64,000 nucleotides of DNA, from assembly GCA_910589415.1 (NCBI GenBank), contig OU342636.1:8724437-8788436 (forward strand), written 5' to 3'. Shown piece after piece: positions 53,991 through 64,000 of the stretch. Position 1 is the first letter of the stretch, and every line of letters starts with the position of its first letter. The notes under the pieces are model-generated. The model was not told the origin of the DNA and ran no database searches. It saw only the letters and a program-made list of their open reading frames with translations. The translations under genes and the position numbers were made by a program. This DNA comes from Malachius bipustulatus (taxonomy: Eukaryota > Arthropoda > Insecta > Coleoptera > Melyridae).

Positions 53991-54623
53991 TACCTATTTT
54001 TAGCATTTTTCGAGGAATTAAATAATTTCGTTATTTTTTAGTCAAAAAAAAAACCTTATTATTTAGGAATAGGAATAACGTGTTTCATCATTTGAAAAAA
54101 AAATAGAAAAAATAAATAAATAACTATTTATTTTTTATTTAAAATGGTATAAGTAAATTTATGCTTACCTTTTCTTTAATTCTCAGAAGTATTTTCGTTA
54201 TTCCTGAGTCCCATATAATTTGTGCTCTTTATTTCTAGACACACATTTTCTGTTTTTTTTTTTTTGTTTTTTTTAATATCTTTGATGATATTATTAATGC
54301 AAATTAAAAAAAAATCACAAAATAATTTTTAACAATCTCTATTGAACAAAATTTACAATAATTATTAAATATAACAATACCTATATACAAATATACAAAA
54401 ATACAAATAGGTACACAAAAATACAAATACACAAAAATACAAATATACAAAAATACAAATATACAATACTAAAACGCTAGTTATAATGAAAATAAAAAAT
54501 ATAAAAAAATACATAAATTTGAAATAACTACAAAATATAAATAAATAAAAAGATCATCTTATTAAATAATTAAAACACTATAACAAATAAACAGGTCTCG
54601 ACGTTCTACCATGTGTAGGTCTT
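53991..54623. other. AT-rich 3' flank of the Trp-repeat gene
   Basis: Very AT-rich. Between about 54385 and 54475 the unit ATACAAAAATACAA repeats several times. Likely 3'UTR or downstream spacer of the minus-strand gene. Confidence 0.4.
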
Positions 54624-56351
54624 CTATGGAAGAAAAGGAATACTCAATCCATTCCCGTTTACCAGTATGTTATTGTACGTATAGTTCATGTAAGTTTCGA
54701 TGTACTTGTCAAATGTGGTACAAAACTCCCATTTGCAGTTTCTGCCCAGACAGCCGGCGCATAATTTAAACGAACTGCATAACATGTCTCCGAAGCTGTG
54801 GGTGGACATCTGCTTGAGTTTCCACACGTATGCCTTATTCGATTCATTTTCTTCGTTATTGAAGTATTCCAATTGGTCGCCCATCTGTAGCAATATCAAG
54901 GAGTCAGGATTGTGGTCGCTTAATGTCGAGCAGTGAGTCCAGTGAAGCTTCTTTAAAGCCTTCAGGGTGTTGTAATACTCCAAAACTTTTTCCATATCGA
55001 TATAATTATCAGTAACGTATCGAATGAAGTCTAGAGTAATGTGTGGCTTCACGAGTACAATTGGCCAGCAAACGTATTTCTTGAATTGCAGAAGAAAACT
55101 GGGTGATAACGTCTGCCTCGAGCAAACGCTGGGCCAATGGATATACTCATGGTGGTCAGCGATAAAGTTTTCTTCGAATCTCAGGCTTTTGCAAAGAACT
55201 TCCCAGTCCAATTCTTCCCGGTATTTATGGATGAATTCCTCGTTTAAAGTGTCAAAGTTACTAATGGCGAGCCACAATATCGGAATGTCCTCGTCGCACT
55301 TAAACCGGGGATCTTTCATCAAAACCCTTTCGAGAAATTCAACTGGAAATGATCGGTTTACCACAAGTAAAAAAAAATCCAAATGCGCTAGATAGTCTTC
55401 AATGAACTTAAGAGGTAGTTGACAATTCCGGCTAAGGGCATCCCAGTCGAAATAATCGATGTGATCTTCAATAAAATCATATGGCAGACACTGATACCGG
55501 ATGATGTCAGTCCAATCCAGGCGGTGTAAGTTTCTGATGATAAAATCGAAGGATAGAGCTCCATTACGAGCTACCTTATTCCAATTCACTTTGTACTGAT
55601 ATTTTAAAATCTGCTGTTCACTTAATTGCTGCACATCCATGAGCAAATCCCAATTAATCTGGTGCTCAAACTCCTCCAAGATTTCATCGCTGATAAACTG
55701 GGTGCATACTATCGAACTCCAGTTAATTTTGTTCGGGAGTTTTCTCAGCAAATTAATACTTATCCGTTGGTGTCTACAGATTTCCTGCCAATCCAGGTGA
55801 TCGGCGTGATCAATAATAAATTTCTCTGAAAGTCTCTGTCTTATGCTGACATTCCTCCAATGAAGTTTATCAATATTTTCCGTCAGAATCTCTTCGTCCA
55901 ATACCTGATAATGGCAAATAATCTCCCAGTTGACTTTTTCGGTATTTTCTATGATATATTCTTTTGGGAGCTCCACGTATTTACAAAAATGGTCCCAACT
56001 GAAGTTTGGTTGGTCGACGAAATGCCTCAATATGCGGAAGGATGTGTTTAAGTAGATACTTGAATTATTCCATTTTATGTGATGTTTGAATTTTTCTATT
56101 GTTTCTCTTGAAAGGTTCTGCTGGCGAACTACGACTCCCCAAGGTAAAATGTCCTGAAAATCCTCGAGTAGAGAGACTGGAACCTTGATAGTTGACAAAA
56201 TAAGTGGCCAGCATACTTTGGCTAAGGCTTCTTTTGCCAAGGATCTAAATGTAGGGCTGCTGTCATAACATTTAATCAATGTGCTATATGGCAGTTCGTT
56301 TACCAAATATGTGGACATCGGTTCCAATTTCGCTTCTATAATGCGATCCAT
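54624..56351 (-). CDS. Trp-repeat protein of unknown function (about 17 units of 23 residues)
   Basis: Open for 610 codons from 56456. I prefer the Met at 56351 (575 residues): it has a good context (AACATGG), and a polypyrimidine acceptor (CTTTCTTACAG) ends 23 bases upstream, implying an intron in the 5'UTR. Residues are counted from 56456. The region 46-85 (VNELPYSTLIKCY...) resembles a short F-box-like helix pair. From Trp83 to about 485 the protein consists of units of mostly exactly 23 residues, pattern W-x-x-I/V-x-x-x-Q-x-L-S-x-x-F-I-x-x-H/F-x-x-x-L/I-D/N, for example WRNVSIRQRLSEKFIIDHAD and WQEICRHQRISINLLRKLPN. Units 3, 4 and 13-14 are irregular. The tail has a Cys cluster (CAGCLGRNCKWEFC). 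No catalytic motif. The repeat style recalls proteins of large DNA viruses, but that is from general memory. I do not know the function. Confidence 0.8.
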   Translation of the reverse strand: MDRIIEAKLEPMSTYLVNELPYSTLIKCYDSSPTFRSLAKEALAKVCWPLILSTIKVPVSLLEDFQDILPWGVVVRQQNLSRETIEKFKHHIKWNNSSIYLNTSFRILRHFVDQPNFSWDHFCKYVELPKEYIIENTEKVNWEIICHYQVLDEEILTENIDKLHWRNVSIRQRLSEKFIIDHADHLDWQEICRHQRISINLLRKLPNKINWSSIVCTQFISDEILEEFEHQINWDLLMDVQQLSEQQILKYQYKVNWNKVARNGALSFDFIIRNLHRLDWTDIIRYQCLPYDFIEDHIDYFDWDALSRNCQLPLKFIEDYLAHLDFFLLVVNRSFPVEFLERVLMKDPRFKCDEDIPILWLAISNFDTLNEEFIHKYREELDWEVLCKSLRFEENFIADHHEYIHWPSVCSRQTLSPSFLLQFKKYVCWPIVLVKPHITLDFIRYVTDNYIDMEKVLEYYNTLKALKKLHWTHCSTLSDHNPDSLILLQMGDQLEYFNNEENESNKAYVWKLKQMSTHSFGDMLCSSFKLCAGCLGRNCKWEFCTTFDKYIETYMNYTYNNILVNGNGLSIPFLP

Positions 56352-56459
56352 GTTTTGCGTTTCTTGATAAGTATCTGTAAGAAAGATTGATTCATATAAA
56401 TTAAGTCCAGACCTTTTTAATGTGCTTATTTTATTATGCAGCAAAATCTGTATCATAAT

Positions 56460-57297
56460 AATATGATGGTAAAAGAAGTGTGCATATTATACAAGGTGCA
56501 TGATTCAAAATTCAGTGCAAAGATTTTAAGGGCGTATTTACCAGCCAAAAATAAGAAAAAATTTTCATATAATCGCATGTCCTAATTTGCTTCGTTTTCT
56601 AGATACAGGGTGTAAAATTTTGAAGAAAAAAATCGATTTTTTATGAATTACTCAAAAACCATTCAGCCGATTTAAATCAAATTTGATAGGCTTATTTGTC
56701 GTTATAGGGAACTTCCTTTGATGGGAATAACATAAATTTATTAATTCCAGTGGCGTCTCAGGGGGCTACCTACTTGAAACTTATAGGTAAAATTATGGTA
56801 CGCCACTGCTCTTTTGACAATTTATATTTTTTTTAGATTAAGCGGTCAATAATGTAACTTTCTTGCCTCCTGAGCTTTACTCGTATCTAGCTTCGTTTCC
56901 AAGAAAAAATGAAAATTTGTGCCAGGCCCTACTAAAACAAAAAATACCTAATAAATTCACATCGATTATTGAGATTCATTTAATTTAATTCAGGTAGCCC
57001 CCTGAGACGCCACTGGAATTAATAAATTCATGTTATTCCCATCAAAGGAAGGCCCTTATGACAACAAATAAGTCTATAAAATTTTATTTAAATCGGCTGA
57101 GAGGTTGTTGAGAAATTGATAAAAATCGATTTTTTTTCAAAATTTTACCCCCTGTATCTAGAAAACAAAGCAAGTTAGGACATAAGATTATATGAAAAAA
57201 ACTTCTTATTTTTGGCTGGTAAATACACGCCCTTAAAATCTTTGCACTGAATTTTGAATCACCTGTATAATATGCACACTTCTTCTACCATCATATT
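56460..57297. mobile_element. Fold-back element CAAGGTGCATGATTC set in the centre of a palindrome
   Basis: Inner element about 56492-57266: the arms mirror TTCAAAATTCAGTGCAAAG and TTTTAAGGGCGTATTTACC, with TA at both sides. Outside it, AATATGATGGTAAAAGAAGT and GTGCATATTATA are mirrored as well, so the insertion point was the middle of a ~60-bp palindrome, or these are the outer ends of a larger fold-back. It lies only 100 bases upstream of the Trp-repeat coding start. Confidence 0.75.
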
Positions 57298-58760
57298 TAG
57301 TGGCGTGTGTGAGTCGGACGAACATGTAAATATTTTGAGCCGGAACAAGATTACTTCCCCCCTCCGTTTTAGAGGATGCTGAACACGATGACGTTGTCAG
57401 AATTTCTCTTTGGGGTTGCGCAACCCCTCAAAACGTCCAAAAACCACCCCCTAGAGAGATAAACCGCGCTTCAATCCATTTCCCTGCAAAAAAACCTTCC
57501 CCCCGTTTTCGAGGATGCTGAGCACAATGGAGGTGCTGGACATCGCGTGCGACCCCGACCAACCCCTCCACCGGCCAATACTCACCCCCGAAATGGGTGA
57601 TTTTTTTTTTGTATATGTAGGCCAAACGATGGACTTTTTCGAAAAACTTTTTGAAAATTCAAGTACAGAATCACAATGGCCATAATTTAAAATTATTTTG
57701 GAGTATAAAGAGTATCCCATATGACAGTGACATATCAAAGTTATGTTTTTTTAAATGGAATGCCCCTATGTTATTGCATTTTTAGATTGTCTGAGAAGAG
57801 GAAATAAGATTGACTTTTACAGTTGGTGTTTAAATTCAGAAGTTTTTGAGTTATAAACAAGTGAAAATCGTCATTTTTTAAGTTCAATGCCCTGTACAAC
57901 GAAAACGGCTAAAGATAGAGAAAAACGGCTTACATGTCCTTATTTTAACTTTTCATGTACTATCCTATAATGTAGATGAAATGTTTATACAGGGTGGTAA
58001 AAAATTTGAAAAAATCTGAGATTTCTCCACGCGTCGCCAAATAAAAAAATCAAAGAAAGTACAAACTATACCATAGGATAGTACATAAAAAGTTAAAATA
58101 GGGACATGTAAGCCGTTTTTCTCTATCTTGAACCGATTTCGTTGTACAGGGCCTTGAACTCGAAAAATTACGATTTTCACTTGTTTATAACTCAAAAACT
58201 TCTGAATTTAAACACCAACTGTGAAAGCCAATCTTATTTCCTCTTCTCAGACAATCTAAAAATGCAATAACATAGGAGCATTCCATTTAAAAAAACATAA
58301 CTTTGATATGTCACTGTCATATGGGACACTCTTTATACTCCAAAATAATTTTAAATTATGGCCATTGTGATTCTGTACTTGAATTTTAAAAAAGTTTTTC
58401 GAAAAAGTCCATCGTTTGCCCTACATATACATAAAAAAAATCACCCATTTCGGGGGTGAATATTGGCCGGTGGAGGGGTTGGTCGGGGTCGCACGCGATG
58501 TCCAGCACCTCCATTGTGCTCAGCATCCTCGAAAACGGGGGGAAGGTTTTTTTTGCAGGGAAATGGATTGAAGCGCGGTTTATCTCTCTAGGGGTCTAGG
58601 GGGTGGTTTTTGGCCGTTTTGAGGGGTTGCGCAACCCCAAAGAGAAATTCTGACAACGTCATCGTGTTCAGCATCCTCTAAAACGGAGGGGGGAAGTAAT
58701 CTTGTTCCGGCTCAAAATATTTACAATTTTCGGGTTTTTTTCCGACTCACACACGCTACT
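57298..58760. mobile_element. 1.46-kb fold-back element, TAGTGGCGTGTGTGAGTC ends
   Basis: Left half and right half are reverse complements with few differences. Shared blocks are TAGTGGCGTGTGTGAGTC, GGGTTGCGCAACCCC, GATGACGTTGTCAGAATTTC, GGAGGTGCTGGACATCGCG and ACAGAATCACAATGGCC. The arms are close to 700 bases, with a short centre around 57980-58080 containing CAGGGTGG. The half-element also occurs as the host of the insertion at 50691-51672. The open frames in it (57428-57738) are mirrored by-products. Confidence 0.85.
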
Positions 58761-59706
58761 AATTATGATTCAGATTTTCTTTAACTCATTGAAGGGGCTA
58801 TTGAATTATACAGGGAGTTGTGAAAAGCAGATAAAGCTGTTAGTTAGGTTCAAACAAATGTTATGGATTATTATGATAAGTTTTGCATTATTATTGCATA
58901 AGTTAAAAAAGAGTTCCAAGAAAAACATTGAAAAGGGTGTCTCTTCAAATTTCGCAAAAACCTGTGTTCTTGTCACTCGATTGCAGTTCGTAATTATCAG
59001 TTTAGGGAACTGAACTTTCTGTAGAATGTAGTTAGATGACTAGTCTGGAGGGAGTTATCTGGCAATTCGTTTGAGAAATATCGGTCAAGTCGTTTCAAAA
59101 TGACGGCGATTTGAACTTTTGTAAGAATTTATATTTTTTGAACACCTGCTATATCCAAAACTAAATATAATTTTTCAATCAAATTAACAGGATAAGAAGA
59201 GCGTATTCCAATTATAAACTTGTGCCAAAAAGTTTGCTTTTTTATCATTATAGTTTACCACAGTCTACCACAGTTTAAGTGAATGCTCGATCTAAAAAAC
59301 AGTGCCTTCGAGCCAGGGGCTTACGGAGGAAAAAGTTGGGGGTGCCTATGTAACTCGACTGTAATCCTAGCATTCTCCACTCGCACTTCAATTCTCTTTA
59401 ATTAAGCAAAATTTCTCAAATAGTTTTTTTTTGTTAAAAAAAATGTGTTAGCTAAAAAAAAGTGAACGCATAATTTCAACTGAACATCTCGAGAAACAAT
59501 AACAAAGTCATTAATAAAGAAAGTTTATTAATTTAAACTTAAACACCCTGTATAAATATATGCAAAATTACGTTTCTAAAGTCCCATTATTTTGAGCACT
59601 CTCTGGCTAACAGTTTGACCTAGTTTTTCACAACACATGTATGTCTAGCTATTTTATGAAAAAAATAAACGATGTAAAAAAACAAAATTAAAGCAAAATG
59701 TTTATA
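58761..59706. other. Intergenic, no gene seen
   Basis: A 103-codon open frame at 58702-59013 starts inside the fold-back element and shows no domain. A fragment TAAACACCCTGTATAAAT at 59545 looks like another CAGGGTG terminus. Confidence 0.35.
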
Positions 59707-61809
59707 CAGGGTGTTACTTTAATGATAGGTCATAATTCTAAGGACGCATACTTGGACCAAATTCTAGTCGAAAAGTTCAGATAAACATATGAGCAGTGTC
59801 CTTCCTTGAAAGTTTCAGTTTTCAAGATACAGGGTGTGAAATGTTAGTTGAATAAAACATCTTTTTTTTTATTAATATCTCAAAGATCATTTTGCCGATT
59901 TTGGTGAAATTTGGCAGTGTTGTTCATTGCGATAAGACGTTTAGTTAGCACTAACTAATAGATGATAATAATTATGAGTTCCAGTGGCGTCCCTGGAGGC
60001 AGTCTCATTAATAATATTAACAAAAAAATATACACCACTGACTTGTTTAAAAATTTTTCATTTTTTCAAGTTGAGCAGTTAAAAATGTAACTTTTTTATT
60101 TGTTGATTTTTTTTTGTATCATACGCCGTTTTTGAAATAAAAAATAAAATCCGCTTCAAATGAATGTCAAAAAAAAAAAACGATAAAATAAAATCATTTT
60201 TAACACAAGGTGTTTCTAAAATAAGGACGTGCTTAGATGAATCTAAAATATTAAGAAAATGTATATACATTTATTTTACCAAGATACAGGGTGTTTGGTT
60301 TTTATTGTATCTTTTTACAGAGTGGACCAATAATTCTGAATTTTTGTATACAGGTTTCCTATTTAATAATCCGTATTTGAATAAATTTTGGGGACAACCG
60401 AAGCACCCAGTGGCGTGGAATCTGGGGTATCAAGACACATTTTTCTCGTAAAAAAATGAGCCGTTTTTTTATTTATTAATTTTTTTAGTTTTTTTCGGAA
60501 TTCCAGATTATATTGCTATAAAAAAGCCATACTTATAAAATTTCGATAGGACACACCGTTTTCGATAAAAACTCAAATGTAGTGTTTTTGACATTTTTTA
60601 AATTTTTATTCAATAGTTCCAGATAAGTACCATAAATTGAAGGGCTCGTAAGTAGATAAAGCTAAAATATAACGAAAGTTCAAAGAAATTATTTTTCGAA
60701 AATGTTTTTTAACCCAGATACACAGGGTGTTAAAATGTCCTTTACAAACATATTATTCAACACCCTTGTATCAGTTTAAAAACATTTCTGAAAAAATATT
60801 TATATGAACTTTCTTCTTTTAAGCTTTATCAATAAAGCCTTCAATTTATGATATTTATCTTAGACTATTGAATAAAGATAATAAAAATGAAAAAATGTGA
60901 AAAAATAAGTTACATTTGAATTTTTCTCGAAAACAGTGCGTCCCATCGAAATTTTTTAAGTATGTCTTTCTTATAGCAATTTATTCTGGCATTCCGAAAA
61001 GAACATAAAAAAAATTAAAAAACACTTCAAAAAATTTTTATGAGAAAAAAAGGGTGTCCTGTGACCCCGTATTCTACGCCATTGGGTGCTTCCGTTATAC
61101 CCAGAATCATCGGTCCACTCTGTAGAAAAATACAATAAAAACCTGTTTTTTAAATCGACACTAAAACTCGATTAAAAAACATTTTCGAAAAAAATGTATT
61201 TATGTATACATTTTCTTAATATTTAATTAGATTCATACTTACACGTCGTTAAAGTTTGGCCAGCTATTTTAGAAACACCGTGTATTTATATTATTTAATA
61301 TTTATATCTATATTATTATTATATTATTATTTATATTTATATTAATAAAAATAATAAAATAAAATCAGACAATTAAAAACAATTTTCGAGATGCATTGAA
61401 GCGGCTAAGGTACGGAAAAATATGAAAAGAAAAAAGTTTGTGGCTGAATGAGTTTGTTCTCGGAGCCAAATTACCAGAGTGGAGCGACTTTTACCTACAC
61501 ATGACAGACACGGGAGGATTAAGACCGATGCTCCCTGTTTTCATTATATAAAAAAAGTTTTATATCAGCTGCTTAATCCGAATAAAATGGAAAATTTGTA
61601 AATAAGTCAGTGGCGTACTTTTTTATTTTTTGTTAATTTCATTCATGATACTGACCACCGGGTCACCGATGGAACTCGTAATTATCATCTTAGTAAGTGC
61701 TAACTTAACATTTTGCCACATAACGAACAACACTGCCAAATTTCAGCAAAATCGCCGAAAAAAAAAGGAATGCGCCATGGGAAGTATACCTATGGCCCAT
61801 CATACCCTG
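59707..61809. mobile_element. Fold-back element with CAGGGT ends at TA, containing a nested one
   Basis: Starts CAGGGTGTTACTTTAATG and ends with the complement of CAGGGTATGATGGG, both next to TA. Inner phrases such as CCGATTTTGGTGAAATTTGGC and GTTAGCACTAACTAATAG (59890-59970) are mirrored at 61680-61760 (TAAGTGCTAACTTAACA, GCCAAATTTCAGCAAAATCG). The arms are diverged. A second, better conserved fold-back occupies 60204-61283. Confidence 0.65.
60204..61283. mobile_element. Nested fold-back element, ACAAGGTGTTTCTAAAATA ends
   Basis: ACAAGGTGTTTCTAAAAT at the left matches the complement of ACACGGTGTTTCTAAAAT at the right. Further mirrored blocks are TTAAGAAAATGTATATACAT and GGACCAATAATTCTG / CAGAATCATCGGTCC, also AAGCACCCAGTGGCGT / ACGCCATTGGGTGCTT. 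It lies within 59707-61809. No protein. Confidence 0.7.
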
Positions 61810-62375
61810 TATATAGTTAGGTATTACTAAACATTGTGCCAACTTTAATGTAGTTGTTGATGATGATGATGGCATTTCTTATGTTTTTAAGCAAAATAAT
61901 ATTTAAAAATAAAGTATGTTTTTTGTGAAAAAAAAACAGCATGAACGTTCAATTTGTATTTATTAATAATTACTGATTTAGCTATATTGAATTATTATTG
62001 TTATTGTGATAAGTGAATTGATTCTTTATTTATTGAGTGCAAAATATATTTCTTTAAATTGTTTTTCTCGAAAACGGCTCGTTTATTTCACTGCTGCAAT
62101 AGTAGGAATTTTTTGTAGATTTTTTTATTCTATTTTTGATAATGTGTAATTTTTGATAATTTTTAACAAGAAAAAATTACATATAATTTGCAAGCTTTAA
62201 GAATCTATAAATACATCAACAAAAAAGTTGTTAAAAAATTGACTAGGGAATTTTATAAAAAAAATGTGCAAATTTAGAGTTCTGAAAAAATGTTACTGAA
62301 AGTTTTTTGTTTCATTGAACTTGACTTACAATAATTTTTTATGAAATCCACCCACCTTTTGAATTTAAAATTAAT
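61810..62375. other. Intergenic, no gene seen
   Basis: AT-rich sequence with a short GATGATGATG run near 61860. Confidence 0.35.
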
Positions 62376-63110
62376 CGTAACAGAAAATTCAATTGAAGAT
62401 TCCTTGGTACCTTTTAAAATGGGTTTTAAATTTTCATACGCTTTCTCTTGGAAATTACTTAAAATGGGGTGAGTAAAAAATTCAGATTTATCTATAGTAC
62501 CTATGTATATTTTTCCGAAAGACCTGCTGAAATAGAAAAATTAACTTTTGAACAATCTAAAAAAAGACAACTATTATAATCAAGAAGCTTTCATAATTAT
62601 ACCTATCATTAGGAGGGTTACTTATTACTACCCTTCCTTTTTTACAATTTTTTTTAATATTTTTATTTTAATATTTTGTACTCCAGAGGCCCAATTTATT
62701 TAGAATTTTTTTTTTCTAAAAACTCCACTAAAGCTTAGTAACAACAATCTGTTCTACTAATTAAAAAGGGACTCGTGTAAATTATAAGACATTTTAACAT
62801 CCTGTGTATTCCAAACTAAGTAATTGGAACCCATGTTTATTACTGGACCTTTTTATTTAGAAATTGGCTAAGGGATAACAAAAATGATTCTTTTTTCATT
62901 TTATAAATGCAAGTCCCCTGCTTTTTTTGCGAAAAAGTATTTACCTACGTGAAATTTTTAAGAGACAAAAAAACAAATTCATCGGTAAAGTAAAAGTATA
63001 GGTAGGGAAAAAAAATATTGAGAAAAAACTCTGATTGAAAAAATATTTTTTGATGAAAACTACCCCATAAAATTAATCAAAATATCTTCACTTGAATTTT
63101 CTGCGTATAT
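62376..63110. repeat. Old, diverged copy of the 52457-53461 fold-back family
   Basis: ACAGAAAATTCAATTGAAGA at 62380 is mirrored by TCTTCACTTGAATTTTCTGC at 63085. Both echo the GCAGAAAATTCAACTGGAGA phrase of 52480, and the inner AGTATTT / TTTTAAGAGACAAA phrases also recur. It is more degraded than the first copy. Confidence 0.6.
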
Positions 63111-64000
63111 TAATAATAATTAATAATAAAACTTATTGACCAATTAAAATAAGTTATATTTTAGTGATTATTTTCACGTTTTTGATTCAAGCAGGTGCTT
63201 TTAAAGGGAAATATTTTGGATAAGAATTATAAACAATCCCCCTAAGATAATTAAGTACTTATAAGGACTTTAACAATAATAATTTCTTAAATGCTAGAGA
63301 TATTCCCGGCTATGATTGCCGGGAAAGTTAAACTTTTCAATTTTTTTTTTTTTGCTATTATAATAATATCGTGTAAACAAAAATGAACATGTAATCTAAG
63401 GGGGCTCTGGAACAAAATTTCATGTCGATTCTGAGATGGAATCTTAGAAATCTTCCAATTTACAGTTTTACAGATTCAAAATGAATTTTTTTCAGTGAAC
63501 ATAATTCAGTCTACTATACTCCTCTGGAGCGGATACCATTAATGATTCGTCAATTTTTTTTAACAAAACGTTTTTACAGAGGAATTGAAAATGAAAATTG
63601 AAAAATTTGAACAAGTTGACAACCACTCAAACTCAACTTTAAATTTTATTAAATATTAAAATGTCTGCATTGCCATGGAAATGAAAATGATATCTAGCCC
63701 GACCTTACTCACATGTTCAGTGCAATGTTAATTGTCACCTTAATTTTGACAAAAATGGTTATATTTTTGGAAGAAAAGAACGCACTTAAGCACTGTGATA
63801 CTGAGATAAGAAAGTTTACTTCCTACCTAACTTTTGAAAAGTACATATATGCTCTAAGTTTCACGAGTTATTGATGATCAGCCTGTAGATTTTAGGCACA
63901 TAAATTAGGAATAATTGAAGAAATATTATTGAGAATAAATGAAAAATTTTTAAAAGTATAAATAAATATAAATAGTTACTTACCAAATCCAAATATGACC
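63111..64000. other. Intergenic, no gene seen
   Basis: No reading frame or repeat terminus recognised. A short GATATTCCCGGCTATGATTG / GCCGGGAAAG pair near 63300 resembles the GCCGGGAAAGCTTCC phrase in the mariner-like arm (14232), probably a fragment of its family. Confidence 0.35.

Noticed and set aside
57428..57738. Open frames in both arms of the large palindrome
   Set aside because: They are mirrored by-products of the fold-back; no domain.
1..64000. Helitron elements
   Set aside because: No convincing TC start paired with a CTRR end after a hairpin, and no Rep/helicase motif, was found.

Overview
This 64 kb window is eukaryotic, AT-rich and gene-poor, and almost certainly insect DNA. 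The signs are CR1/Jockey-type and I/R1-type non-LTR retrotransposons, a Copia LTR element, hAT and mariner-like DNA transposons, many fold-back miniature elements, the recurrent TAGGTACCTA-type intergenic motif, and one exon that reads as an insect group III secretory phospholipase A2. I cannot name the order with confidence. The repeat flavour would fit Hemiptera or Lepidoptera.

Layout. 1-2.5 kb: two decayed non-LTR elements meeting tail to tail. 3.4-4.7 kb: nested miniature elements. 5.6 kb: last exon of a phospholipase A2 gene (+). 6.4-9.9 kb: a Jockey-type element with gag zinc knuckles. 9.9-10.2 kb: a near-perfect 250-bp hairpin. 10.5-14.1 kb: a hAT transposase (-) split by a 1.6-kb insertion. 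14.1-17.7 kb: a mariner-like transposon carrying further insertions. 17.8-18.9 kb: a miniature element with arrays of a short subterminal repeat and a tRNA-like segment inside. 20.7-22.3 kb: an intronless 12-finger C2H2 gene (-). 22.4-23.8 kb: a hAT-type nonautonomous element. 24.9-31.0 kb: a young Copia element with nearly identical LTRs and a 5-bp target duplication, itself hit by a CACTA-like element. 31.9-34.4 kb: a second hAT-type element and LTR-like debris. 34.1-38.3 kb: inverted 3'UTR copies and a chimaeric ORF holding two reverse transcriptases. 38.4-41.8 kb: an apparently intact non-LTR ORF with a 13-bp target duplication. 44.0-46.9 kb: a PHD-finger ORF1 / ORF2 element (-) that has lost its 3' half. 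47.7-51.8 kb: nested miniature elements. 54.6-56.4 kb: a single-exon-coding gene for a protein built of about 17 units of 23 residues, each starting with Trp. 52.4-63.1 kb: a series of long fold-back elements with CAGGGTG-like ends at TA sites.

Host genes that can be supported are only three: the phospholipase exon, the zinc-finger gene and the Trp-repeat gene. The last is the best candidate for something undescribed. Its regular 23-residue Trp repeat is of a kind I associate from general knowledge with large DNA viruses more than with insects, yet a splice acceptor just upstream of the start suggests it works as a cellular gene. Everything else is mobile DNA in several generations of nesting, which allows relative dating of the insertions.
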